DNA of 10,066 bases from Verrucomicrobiaceae bacterium (GCA_947372405.1 CANBTO010000144.1:1-10066), one strand, 5' to 3'. Positions 1-6,915 are shown, numbered from the stretch's first letter. Notes: generated by a model not told the origin, from the letters alone. Numbers and translations are program-made.

Positions 1-177
1 TTTCCTCACCCGCTCCTCGATCTGGTCCTCCTGCTGCCACACGAAGTGCTGCATCAGCTCGCCCGCTTCCGCGGCGATGGCCACGGCGAGGTCCTTGGGA
101 TTGTGAAACTGGCGCCACTCGCGCGCATCGACAAAAGACTGGATGCGCGCGGTGAGGGAGGAGATGGAATCGTTCAT
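1..177 (-). CDS. MazG-like nucleotide pyrophosphohydrolase (N-terminal part, runs off left edge)
   Basis: Read on the minus strand from the ATG at 177-175, this frame is open for 59 codons to the window edge, so the C-terminus is missing. The peptide has the signature of the all-alpha NTP pyrophosphatases of the dCTPase (DCTPP1/MazG-like) group: a short N-terminal helix, an EWRQFHNPKDLA segment (residues 20-31), then AIAAEAGELMQHFVW (33-47). Its E37-x-x-E40 pair is the first half of the Mg-binding EExxED-type site. Known members hydrolyse non-canonical or excess dNTPs to the monophosphate and pyrophosphate, cleaning the nucleotide pool. The second metal-binding helix would lie beyond the edge, so activity cannot be judged. 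No Shine-Dalgarno sequence precedes the ATG. The start is chosen because it is the family's usual N-terminus and the only good Met upstream of the motif. Substrate is not determined. Confidence 0.88.
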   Translation of the reverse strand, partial: MNDSISSLTARIQSFVDAREWRQFHNPKDLAVAIAAEAGELMQHFVWQQEDQIEERVRK

Positions 178-247
178 GGCCGGATGTTAAGCGGCTAAGG
201 AAAGCCTCCGCCACGCCTTTCTCAGCCAATTTCAAGAGACAGGCACC

Positions 248-274
248 GCGAATCCGGCGAATCCAGCGAATCTT
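248..274. repeat. Three tandem copies of a 9-bp repeat
   Basis: GCGAATCCG, GCGAATCCA and GCGAATCTT follow each other without a gap at 248-256, 257-265 and 266-274. They lie 71 bp upstream of the MazG-like start codon, in its presumed leader or promoter region. A regulatory role is possible but nothing else supports it; simple slippage expansion is equally likely. Confidence 0.75.
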
Positions 275-334
275 CAGACTGGGATGAAACAAACCGGTGC
301 ACCGCCCACGAGCCCTGATTCCCAAAAACGGTAG

Positions 335-355
335 GGACGGGCGGCCCGCCCGTCC
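335..355. repeat. GC-rich palindrome, 10-bp arms
   Basis: The arm GGACGGGCGG (335-344) is followed by a single C and its exact complement CCGCCCGTCC (346-355). It resembles the GC-rich palindromes of dispersed REP-type intergenic elements. There is no T-tract on either side, so it is not a canonical intrinsic terminator. Confidence 0.8.
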
Positions 356-366
356 GACGAGGTTCA

Positions 367-481
367 GGAATAGGGAGAAGGGGATTGCATACCCTTTTTC
401 ATCAAGGCCACGGCTTCCCAAAAGCCTCCTCGCGCACACCCCAGGCAATCAAGGGGATGCAATCCCCATCTCCGTATTTTC
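367..481. repeat. Long imperfect inverted repeat (MITE- or REP-like)
   Basis: The 31-bp arms at 367-397 and 451-481 match at 25 of 31 positions when one is reverse-complemented, including an exact 11-bp core, GGGGATTGCAT (380-390) against ATGCAATCCCC (458-468). The 53-bp spacer contains no gene. The right arm also holds its own small dyad, GGGGAT-gca-ATCCCC (454-468). Size and layout fit a small non-coding dispersed element or a structured RNA. No target-site duplication was recognised, and mobility cannot be shown from one copy. Confidence 0.6.
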
Positions 482-550
482 CGGGAATCCATCCGCTTCG
501 CGATTTTGGCCTTCCCGCTGGCGGGGAAGCGGTTAGAAAGTTGCAGGGAA

Positions 551-775
551 ATGCACTGGACCGAACCTACCACTTCCGACGACTCCCACGCCGCCCTAGA
601 GAAAGCCCTCTGGAACGCCGCCAACCCGCTCTGGTCCACCGCTGTAATCATCCCTTCCGAATATGGTCAGGACCAATGGGCGTGGGGCGTCCAATGGAAA
701 TGTGCGCAGCGCGCCCGCGAGGTGAGGCAGCTGCGGAAGCTGCCGAATCAATACGTCGCCGATAGCCGGAGATGA
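551..775 (+). pseudogene. Possible decayed fragment of a type I restriction-modification methylase (HsdM N-terminus-like)
   Basis: From the ATG at 551 the frame encodes 74 residues. Residues 15-41 include ALEKALWNAANPL and later PSEYG. This resembles the N-terminal helical segment of HsdM-type N6-adenine methylases, whose usual pattern is LEk.LW.aAd.LR.......SEY, and the spacing between LW and SEY also fits. After the SEY the resemblance stops: the expected hydrophobic GLIFLRY segment is missing and the frame ends within about 35 codons. No methylase catalytic motif, HsdS or HsdR gene is nearby. The match is short, so it could be chance; an unrelated small protein or non-coding sequence are the alternatives. 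A GGCAGCT-gcgga-AGCTGCC hairpin (726-744) lies inside it. Confidence 0.25.
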
Positions 776-778
776 TTG

Positions 779-852
779 AACCGCAAAGAACGCAGAGAAC
801 ACAAAGAAGATTTTGGTTCTGAATCTTTGAGTTCTTTGTGCTCTTTGCGGTT
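779..852. repeat. Hairpin built from 9-bp units (cgcaaagaacacaaag type)
   Basis: The left arm (779-808) consists of three related 9-bp units (accgcaaag, aacgcagag, aacacaaag). The right arm (832-852) is the complement of two of them, with AACCGCAAAGA and ACACAAAGAA-like ends pairing almost perfectly, so the left arm carries one extra looped-out unit. Such 'aaccgcaaagaacacaaag' sequences are, from general knowledge, dispersed in intergenic DNA of several Verrucomicrobiota and Planctomycetota. It lies 171 bp past the rplQ stop codon and outside any gene. Confidence 0.75.
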
Positions 853-926
853 GCTTGGCCGTCTTGGCTGAGGCTTTGCCGGGATGAATTGCCGGGTCAT
901 GGACGCTCGGGGGATAGACTGGGATA

Positions 927-945
927 CTGGGACAGGTTGTCCCAG
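927..945. repeat. 8-bp-arm hairpin next to the rplQ terminator
   Basis: CTGGGACA (927-934) and TGTCCCAG (938-945) are exact complements around a GGT spacer. There is no adjacent T-run. It lies 18 bp beyond the T-tract of the rplQ terminator and could be a backup structure or an unrelated repeat. Confidence 0.6.
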
Positions 946-962
946 CCACTTTTGTGCTTATG

Positions 963-997
963 AAAAAAGCCGCCTGCGCTTTTGGCACAGGCGGCTT
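963..997 (-). terminator. Intrinsic terminator of the rpoA-rplQ transcript
   Basis: On the minus strand a 10-bp perfect stem, AAGCCGCCTG (997-988) paired with CAGGCGGCTT (976-967), closes an 11-nt loop and runs straight into a T-tract (968-963). It starts 26 bp beyond the rplQ stop codon, the expected place for a rho-independent terminator of the leftward rpoA-rplQ operon. Confidence 0.92.
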
Positions 998-1023
998 GGT
1001 GAACGGTTTGATTCGTTTGCGGA

Positions 1024-1506
1024 TTACTCGCCGGCTTCGTCAGCCTTGGCAGCCTTCTTTTTGGCGGCTTTCTTGGCTGGCTTGGCTTCGGCGGCGACTT
1101 CCACCACGGCTTCCGCGGCGGGAGCGGCTTCTGCGGTTTCCTCTTTCTCCACCTTGTCCACCCACTCGATGATGGCCATCGGAGCGGAGTCGGTCATGCG
1201 GGCGCCGAGTTTGGTGATCCGGCAGTAGCCGCCCTGGCGGTCCTTGGAAGCGGGAGCCACTTCGGCGAACAGCTTCTTGACGGTGTCCTTCTGGTGGAGG
1301 TAGGCGATGGCTAGACGGCGGGAATGAAGATCGTCGCGCTTGGCGAGGGTGATCAGCTTTTCCGCCACCGGGCGCAGGGCCTTGGCCTTGCCGAGGGTGG
1401 TCTTGATCCGGCCGTGCTCGATCAGGCTGCACGCCAGGTTGGAGAGCAGCGCCTTGCGGTGCGAGGCGGTGCGTTTGAGTTTTGCGGTTTTGCTACGATG
1501 TCTCAT
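1024..1506 (-). CDS. rplQ: 50S ribosomal protein L17
   Basis: This 160-residue protein is a component of the large ribosomal subunit. The N-terminus ([23 protein letters not shown], residues 1-23) and the central [26 protein letters not shown] segment (31-56) are classic L17, and [22 protein letters not shown] (94-115) is the conserved end of the core. After residue 118 comes a 42-residue tail rich in Ala, Glu and Lys (for example [13 protein letters not shown], 142-154). It lies outside the core fold and makes the protein longer than E. coli L17 (127 residues). Such low-complexity tails are common on ribosomal proteins. The start has an AAGGAAG Shine-Dalgarno-like sequence 7 bp upstream, the only good one in the window. 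The gene follows rpoA by 32 bp and is the last gene of that transcript. Confidence 0.98.
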   Translation of the reverse strand: MRHRSKTAKLKRTASHRKALLSNLACSLIEHGRIKTTLGKAKALRPVAEKLITLAKRDDLHSRRLAIAYLHQKDTVKKLFAEVAPASKDRQGGYCRITKLGARMTDSAPMAIIEWVDKVEKEETAEAAPAAEAVVEVAAEAKPAKKAAKKKAAKADEAGE

Positions 1507-1538
1507 CGGGTGCTTCCTTTTCTAAAAGTGGGGGTTGG

Positions 1539-2621
1539 TTAGTCGTCGAGGTTCTGGGCGATCAGATCGGCGAGACCGACCGGAGCTTCATCTTCCGCAC
1601 CGAGGCGCGGTCCGCGGGAAGCGGCGCTTGGTCCGGAGAGCAACGAGGGCTCGAAGGACATGCCGAGGCCGAGGCCGAGCTCGACGAGCTTGTCCTTGAT
1701 CTCGTTGAGGGACTTCTTGCCGAAGTTGCGGTACTTGAGCATCTCCGCCTCGGACTTCATGGCGAGCTGGCCGACGGTGGTGATGTTCGCGTTGTTGAGG
1801 CAGTTGGCGGCACGGACCGAGAGTTCGATTTCGTTGACCGACATGTTGAGCAGCTTCTTGAGAGCGGCGTTCTCCTCACTGGATTCGGCCGGTGCTTCTT
1901 CGAAGTCCACGGCGTTTTCGTCGTAGTTGACGAAGACGTCGAGGTGGTGGCGGAGGATGGCGGATGCCTGGAGCAGCGCGTCCTGCGGGGTGATGCGGCC
2001 GTCCGTCCAGATGTCGAGGATCAGCTTGTCGAAGTCGGTCATCTGGCCGACGCGGGTGGTTTCCACCGAGTATTTCACGCGGGTGACCGGCGAGAAAATC
2101 GAGTCGATGGAGATGACGCCGATCGGTTGGTCCTTGCGCTTGTTTTCATCGCCGGTGGAGAAACCACGGCCGACGCGCACTTCGAATTCGCAATCGAATT
2201 TCACCTTCTTGTCGAGGGTGCAGATGATCTGGTCCTTGTTGACGACGTCGTAGATGTGGTCGCCAGTGATGTCGCCTGCGGTGATCACGCCTTCCTTCTC
2301 GACCTTGATCGTGAGGATGCGGGGTTCCTTTTCATTGTGGAGAAACTTCACCTTCTTGAGGTTGAGCACGATGTCCGTGACGTCTTCAACCACACCTGGA
2401 AGGCTGGAGAATTCGTGCTGCACGCCGGCGATGCGGACGGAGGTGATGGACGCGCCTTCCAGTGAAGAGAGGAGCACGCGGCGGAGGGAGTTGCCGATGG
2501 TGTGGCCGTATCCACGCTCGAAGGGCTCGGCGATGAACTGGGCGTAGGTATCGGTGGCGGTTTCCTCGTTGCGAACGAGGCGGTTCGGGAGCTCGAAACG
2601 AGCAAGTTTGACTGCTGACAT
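1539..2621 (-). CDS. rpoA: DNA-directed RNA polymerase subunit alpha
   Basis: The 360-residue protein nucleates RNA polymerase assembly and contacts activators and UP-element DNA. The N-terminal dimerisation domain (about 1-235) shows the conserved FERGYGHTIGNSLRRVLLSSLEG stretch (34-56) and the DGRITPQDAL segment (207-216). An acidic linker (236-252, EEAPAESSEE) leads to the C-terminal domain (about 253-321), where R270 matches the DNA-contacting Arg265 of E. coli and GKKSLNEIK (301-309) matches its helix-hairpin-helix contact. A tail of about 39 residues rich in Ser, Pro, Gly and acidic residues (322-360) extends beyond the usual end; E. coli alpha is 329 residues. No Shine-Dalgarno is seen before the ATG; the leader just upstream is A-rich. 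rplQ follows 32 bp downstream. Upstream the neighbour is a divergent gene, so the usual rpsM-rpsK-rpsD genes do not directly precede rpoA. Confidence 0.98.
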   Translation of the reverse strand: MSAVKLARFELPNRLVRNEETATDTYAQFIAEPFERGYGHTIGNSLRRVLLSSLEGASITSVRIAGVQHEFSSLPGVVEDVTDIVLNLKKVKFLHNEKEPRILTIKVEKEGVITAGDITGDHIYDVVNKDQIICTLDKKVKFDCEFEVRVGRGFSTGDENKRKDQPIGVISIDSIFSPVTRVKYSVETTRVGQMTDFDKLILDIWTDGRITPQDALLQASAILRHHLDVFVNYDENAVDFEEAPAESSEENAALKKLLNMSVNEIELSVRAANCLNNANITTVGQLAMKSEAEMLKYRNFGKKSLNEIKDKLVELGLGLGMSFEPSLLSGPSAASRGPRLGAEDEAPVGLADLIAQNLDD

Positions 2622-2722
2622 GTTTATTTTTGGTATGCCGGGTTACCCTCCAACGGGCGAAACGCACCGGAAACGGGCGAGACGGAGGACCTACGGCGTG
2701 CTTGGATTGCCCGCGGGCGGCG

Positions 2723-2751
2723 ACTAAATGACGGGCGGGGACACCTTGCAA
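2723..2751 (-). promoter_or_regulatory. Candidate sigma70-type promoter for rpoA-rplQ
   Basis: On the minus strand, TTGCAA (2751-2746) and TTTAGT (2728-2723) are separated by exactly 17 bp, each matching 4 of 6 positions of the -35 and -10 consensus. It would give a leader of roughly 95 nt before rpoA. The match is weak and is chosen because rpoA must be transcribed from within this 250-bp divergent region. An AACGGGCGA direct repeat (2652-2660 and 2672-2680) lies within the predicted leader. Confidence 0.3.
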
Positions 2752-2813
2752 AGCATTTTTTGGCATTTTTTCCCCCGAAATCCCGCCGTTTCAGCCGGGG
2801 AACCGAAAAAATC

Positions 2814-2856
2814 GCTAGATTTTCTAGCAGAACGAGTGCATTTCTTAGAGGCACTC
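2814..2856. promoter_or_regulatory. Two adjacent dyads upstream of the small AP2-like gene
   Basis: GCTAGA-ttt-TCTAGC (2814-2828) and GAGTGC (2834-2839) with GCACTC (2851-2856) are two perfect 6-bp inverted repeats 5 bp apart. They end 16 bp before the start codon at 2873. In this position they could be operator half-sites or leader-RNA hairpins for the rightward gene. I could not place a convincing promoter for that gene. Confidence 0.4.
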
Positions 2857-2872
2857 AACCACAACCCCAAAA

Positions 2873-3136
2873 ATGAAATCGAAAAAAAATCTGACCCGAT
2901 TCACCTATGAGAGCGCAGCGTTCGAGGGATGGCGTCTCTGCATCAGCAGGGCTGGCACCACCTTCACCCGCTATTTCCCTGACAAGAAGTTTGGCGGAGG
3001 AAAGAAATCCCTGGCTGCCGCCGAAAAGGCCCTCGCAGATCTCAAGGCTCTCGTCGATGGATCGAAGCGAGTGGAAGGCAAGTTGACTCCCGCGACCATC
3101 AAGAAGGCGGAGAAACTTCTCGCCGACGCCGTTTGA
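2873..3136 (+). CDS. Small AP2-like domain protein (87 aa)
   Basis: The 87-residue basic protein has an N-terminal half with the pattern FEGWRLCISRAGTTFTRYF (17-35) followed by DKKFGGGKKSLAAAEKAL (37-54). This resembles the small bacterial AP2/ERF-like proteins in which a three-stranded sheet (g-W-x-V/L-x-I ... F-x-r-Y-F) precedes an amphipathic helix rich in Ala and Lys (...K.gG...kALaaA...). Those folds are usually DNA-binding, so a nucleic-acid-binding role is plausible but not shown. The C-terminal 25 residues are Lys-rich and probably helical. Codon use is like the neighbours and the frame lacks internal stops, so it is probably a real gene. No Shine-Dalgarno precedes the ATG. It is divergent to rpoA and 60 bp upstream of phr on the same strand, with a strong hairpin in between. 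The family name is from memory of its sequence pattern; an unrelated Lys-rich small protein is the alternative. Confidence 0.7.
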   Translation: MKSKKNLTRFTYESAAFEGWRLCISRAGTTFTRYFPDKKFGGGKKSLAAAEKALADLKALVDGSKRVEGKLTPATIKKAEKLLADAV

Positions 3137-3145
3137 CCCGGATTC

Positions 3146-3178
3146 GCCGGGGTTTCCGGCTTTGTCGAAAACCCCGGC
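3146..3178. terminator. Strong hairpin between the AP2-like gene and phr
   Basis: A 13-bp stem with one mismatch (3146-3158 against 3166-3178, core CCGGGG/CCCCGG) closes a 7-nt loop. It begins 9 bp after the stop codon of the small gene and ends 18 bp before the phr start. No T-run follows, so it is not a canonical intrinsic terminator; it may be a weak terminator, an mRNA-stabilising hairpin, or a structure in the phr leader. Confidence 0.5.
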
Positions 3179-3196
3179 CAAGACGCGATCCAACGC

Positions 3197-4618
3197 ATGC
3201 CTGATCCAAAACCCTCGATCATCCATTGGTTTCGTCGCGATCTGAGGATTACAGACAACATTTCCCTGTCTCAGGCGGCGGCCCGAAAACTGCCTGTGGT
3301 CCCGGTTTATCTCCGGAGTGTGTGGAAACACACGCACGACTGGACGGGCTCTAACCGCCAGCATTTTCTTTGCGGCTGCCTCGCATCGCTGGCCGGCAAC
3401 CTCGAAACCATCGGGGGGCGTCTCATTGTTAGGGAAGGGAACCAGGTCGAGGGACTGCGCCAGTTGATCCGTGAATGCGGAGCCGTGGAGCTCCACCTCG
3501 GTGCGGATCCCGATCCCTTCGGCAAAGCCACGGAACGAAGGGTTCGTGCGATGTGCGCCGAACTCGGAGTGGCATGCCACATCCACCATGACTCGGCACT
3601 GCATGGGCCTGACGAGGTGCTTACCCAGGGTGGCCAGCCGTATCGGGTTTACACGCCCTACAGCCGCAACTGGCTGGCATTGCCGAAAACATCTCCGGTT
3701 GCCAAGCCTCGCACGCTGAACACTCCAGGCAATCTGGTTTCACTGCCCTTGCCGACGGTGGAATCGTGGGGTTTGATGACTCCGTCGATCGACATGCCGG
3801 AACCCGGCGAGCGTGCGGCGCGCGAACGCTTGAAAAACGCGGTCCGCTCGAAAATCCAGCGATACGCGGCGATGCGCGATCTACCTGCGGGAGACGGCAC
3901 GTCCCGGCTGTCGCAGGATCTGCGCTTCGGCCTGGTTTCGATACGGACGGTTTATTCCGAGGCGATGAAGGCGCGTGAAACTGCGGATGCCTCGGGCCGC
4001 GCCGGCATCGACACATACATCAAGGAGCTTGCCTGGCGGGAGTTCTACTTTGCCATCCTCCACCATTTTCCGAACATTCTCGACGAAGAGTTCAATCCGG
4101 ATTGGCGCGGTCTTCCCTGGGATGAGCCCGGGCCGCTCTTGGACGTATGGAAGCAGGGCCGGACCGGGTTTCCCATTGTGGATGCCGGGATGCGGGAGCT
4201 GCTGGCCACCGGATTCATGCACAACCGGGTGAGGATGATCACCGCCATGTTTCTGACAAAGGATCTGCACGTGGACTGGAAACAGGGTGAGTCCCATTTC
4301 ATGAAACACCTGCTGGACGGTGAGATCGCGTCGAACAATGGCGGCTGGCAATGGTCCGCCGGCACCGGTGCGGACGCGGCACCTTACTTCCGCATTCAGA
4401 ATCCATGGACCCAGACGGCCCGTTACGATCCCGAGGGGAAATACATCAAACGTTGGGTTCCGGAGCTCGCAGGTGTCCATGCATCGCGGTTTATGGAAGC
4501 TCCGAAAAACGGGAAACCGATCGCGCTCGGGTATCCCGTGCCCTGCGTGGACCACAAGGCGGAGCGGGACAGGACGCTGGCAATTTTCAAGCGCCACCGC
4601 GAATCGACAGCGGGTTGA
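3197..4618 (+). CDS. phr: Deoxyribodipyrimidine photolyase (class I CPD type)
   Basis: This 473-residue flavoenzyme uses blue or near-UV light to split cyclobutane pyrimidine dimers in DNA. The N-terminal antenna-chromophore domain begins with IIHWFRRDLRITDN (8-21). The C-terminal FAD-binding domain shows TSRLSQDLRFG (235-245), ELAWREFYFAI (277-287), GFPIVDAGMRELLATGFMHNR (324-344) and the active-site segment NNGGWQWSAGTGADAAPYFR (380-399). By spacing against E. coli PhrB (W306, W359, W382), the electron-transfer tryptophan triad is W308, W361 and W384, so all three are kept. The asparagine contacting FAD N5 falls in the NNGG motif. Length equals the E. coli enzyme closely (about 472). This supports a repair photolyase rather than a cryptochrome, although the antenna cofactor cannot be read from the sequence. 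No Shine-Dalgarno is seen before the ATG. The 193 bp after the stop contain no gene and no clear terminator. Confidence 0.96.
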   Translation: MPDPKPSIIHWFRRDLRITDNISLSQAAARKLPVVPVYLRSVWKHTHDWTGSNRQHFLCGCLASLAGNLETIGGRLIVREGNQVEGLRQLIRECGAVELHLGADPDPFGKATERRVRAMCAELGVACHIHHDSALHGPDEVLTQGGQPYRVYTPYSRNWLALPKTSPVAKPRTLNTPGNLVSLPLPTVESWGLMTPSIDMPEPGERAARERLKNAVRSKIQRYAAMRDLPAGDGTSRLSQDLRFGLVSIRTVYSEAMKARETADASGRAGIDTYIKELAWREFYFAILHHFPNILDEEFNPDWRGLPWDEPGPLLDVWKQGRTGFPIVDAGMRELLATGFMHNRVRMITAMFLTKDLHVDWKQGESHFMKHLLDGEIASNNGGWQWSAGTGADAAPYFRIQNPWTQTARYDPEGKYIKRWVPELAGVHASRFMEAPKNGKPIALGYPVPCVDHKAERDRTLAIFKRHRESTAG

Positions 4619-4811
4619 AAGCTACGGTCCGGAAATCATGTTAGAAATTCGGTGTCCGTGACGCTTGGGGATCGACACGAAGGAAACGGGATTTTAGACG
4701 AGGGCAGGCGGTCTTGTCGCTGGAAATGCGCTGGCAGGTGTTGCTTCCCGGCGCCGGATGGCAGTCAATCGCCCGCAGCCGCTCAATCCCCATCACCCAC
4801 TTCAACCAATC

Positions 4812-5831
<1,020 letters not shown>

Positions 5832-5838
5832 GGAAGTC

Positions 5839-5864
5839 GATGGTTGAGGGTTGATGGTTGATAG
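5839..5864. repeat. Short direct repeats in the moxR-DUF58 gap
   Basis: The words gatggttga and gatggttgat occur in tandem about 14 bp apart, and AGGAAG occurs on both sides (5831 and 5863). Similar 'ttgatggttgat' strings are common intergenic debris in GC-rich environmental genomes. No function is apparent. Confidence 0.5.
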
Positions 5865-5912
5865 GAAGAGATGAATTCGTCACAGCTTCGACTTTTCTAT
5901 TAGTGACAATCC

Positions 5913-5960
5913 ATGACCATGCTTGTTTCCATTGATGATTTTTTGAATTCGCGATCATGA
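5913..5960 (+). CDS. Possible 15-codon leader ORF coupled to the DUF58 gene
   Basis: ATG at 5913 (or 5919) opens a frame of 15 codons, MTMLVSIDDFLNSRS, whose TGA (5958-5960) overlaps the ATG of the DUF58 gene (5957-5959) in an ATGA arrangement. Such an overlap is typical of translational coupling, which would make sense because the DUF58 start has no Shine-Dalgarno. The peptide itself has no recognised family, and an overlap of this size can arise by chance. Confidence 0.25.
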   Translation: MTMLVSIDDFLNSRS

Positions 5961-6904
5961 TCAGACCGAAAGCCAGCACACCCGTCAGCATCGAGGATGA
6001 GGCCCGCGCGGCGGAAATCCTCGGACGCGTCAGACGGATGGAGGTGCGCACCAGCCGTCTCGTCGATGACTCGCTGGCGGGTCGCTATGCCAGTGTTTTC
6101 AAAGGCCGCGGAATGGACTTCGACCGCGTCCGCAACTATGTGCCGGGCGATGATGTCAGGACCATCGACTGGAATGTCACCGCGCGCACCGGAGAGCCGC
6201 ACATCAAGCTCTTCACCGAGGAGCGCGAGCTGACCATCCTACTGATGATCGATATCAGCGCGTCCTCCGATTTCGGTTCCGTGCCGGATTCAAAGCGCGA
6301 GCTCGCAGCGGAGGCTGCGGGTGTGCTCGCCGCCTCGGCGATCCGCAACCGGGACAAGGTGGGCCTGATCCTCTTCAGCGACGCCGTGGAGTTATATGTT
6401 CCGCCGGGCAAGGGACGTATGCATATCATGCGTTTGATTCGCGAGACCTTGTTTTTCCAACCATCGCGCGGTGGCACTAACATCGAGCACGCGCTGGATT
6501 TCGCCAACCAGGTCATGCACCGCAAGTCGGTGATCTTCCTGGTCTCGGATTTCTGCCTGGGCGCGCCGTTTGAAGAACGCCTCGGCAAGCTTCGAAGCAA
6601 GCTACAGATCACCGGCCGCCGTCATGACGTGATCGCCGTTTCGGTGACGGATCCACGCGAGCACACGCTGCCGGATGTCGGGCGCGTCTGCATCGAGGAT
6701 GCGGAGACCGGCGAGGTGTTCGAGATCGACACCGGCAACACCAGGATCCGCGAGGCATATGAAAAGCAGTCACGCATGCGCCGGGATAAGACGGCCACCA
6801 AAATCCGTTCGATCGGCGTGGACCTGCTGGAGTTTGTCAACGGCGGGAAGTGGATGCCGGAGTTGATGGGCTTTTTCCAAAACCGCCGCCAACGCTCGGG
6901 TTGA
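5957..6904 (+). CDS. DUF58 domain protein with VWA-like fold
   Basis: The 315-residue soluble protein belongs to the DUF58 family, almost always encoded beside MoxR ATPases and probably a direct MoxR partner. The family signature YVPGDDVRTIDWNVTARTG is at 61-79, preceded by RYASVFKGRGMDFDRVRNY. A VWA-like domain follows, with a complete metal-ion-dependent adhesion site: D99-I-S101-A-S103, T174 in the GGTN loop, and D198 in FLVSDF. No signal peptide or membrane segment is seen, so it should be cytoplasmic, unlike the later Bat proteins. The biochemical role of DUF58 is not established. The ATG has no Shine-Dalgarno and overlaps the stop of a possible leader ORF. The next gene begins 11 bp after its stop. 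Confidence 0.93.
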   Translation: MIRPKASTPVSIEDEARAAEILGRVRRMEVRTSRLVDDSLAGRYASVFKGRGMDFDRVRNYVPGDDVRTIDWNVTARTGEPHIKLFTEERELTILLMIDISASSDFGSVPDSKRELAAEAAGVLAASAIRNRDKVGLILFSDAVELYVPPGKGRMHIMRLIRETLFFQPSRGGTNIEHALDFANQVMHRKSVIFLVSDFCLGAPFEERLGKLRSKLQITGRRHDVIAVSVTDPREHTLPDVGRVCIEDAETGEVFEIDTGNTRIREAYEKQSRMRRDKTATKIRSIGVDLLEFVNGGKWMPELMGFFQNRRQRSG

Positions 6905-6915
6905 TTCCAACAAAG

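Larger units (their letters stand above)
178..962. other. Repeat-rich intergenic region with no convincing intact gene
   Basis: About 785 bp lie between the start of the MazG-like gene and the rplQ terminator. Short open frames exist on both strands but none has a recognisable full-length domain. The stretch holds three copies of a 9-bp tandem repeat (248-274), a near-perfect GC palindrome (335-355), a long imperfect inverted repeat (367-481), a small GC stem-loop at about 511-529, a possible decayed restriction-modification gene fragment (551-775) containing a 7-bp-arm hairpin (726-744), a 9-bp-unit hairpin (779-852), a TTGCCGGG direct repeat (876-883 and 889-896) and an 8-bp-arm hairpin (927-945). 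The mixture looks like accumulated intergenic repeat debris. The promoter of the MazG-like gene should lie near its left end but I could not identify it. Confidence 0.7.

Noticed and set aside
248..852. CRISPR array, suggested by the density of short repeats
   Set aside because: The repeats are of different families, mostly 9 bp or single inverted repeats. There are no regularly spaced 23-40 bp direct repeats and no cas genes.
1482..2465. Open frame of 327 codons on the plus strand opposite rpoA
   Set aside because: It is antisense to an unmistakable rpoA and is rich in Val, Asp, Glu and Leu, as expected from the complementary strand of a GC-rich gene. No domain is recognisable.
2855..3604. 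Open frame of 249 codons on the minus strand
   Set aside because: It runs antisense across both the AP2-like gene and the start of phr, crosses their intergenic hairpin, and has no family resemblance.
4758..4811. Upstream start for moxR at ATG 4758
   Set aside because: The extra 18 residues are Pro/His-rich, unlike MoxR N-termini, and there is no ribosome binding site. ATG 4812 or 4824 fits better.
6850..6915. Upstream start for the DUF4381-like gene inside the DUF58 gene
   Set aside because: It would put 22 non-hydrophobic residues before the signal-like sequence and a 55-bp overlap with DUF58. ATG 6916 gives a normal signal sequence.
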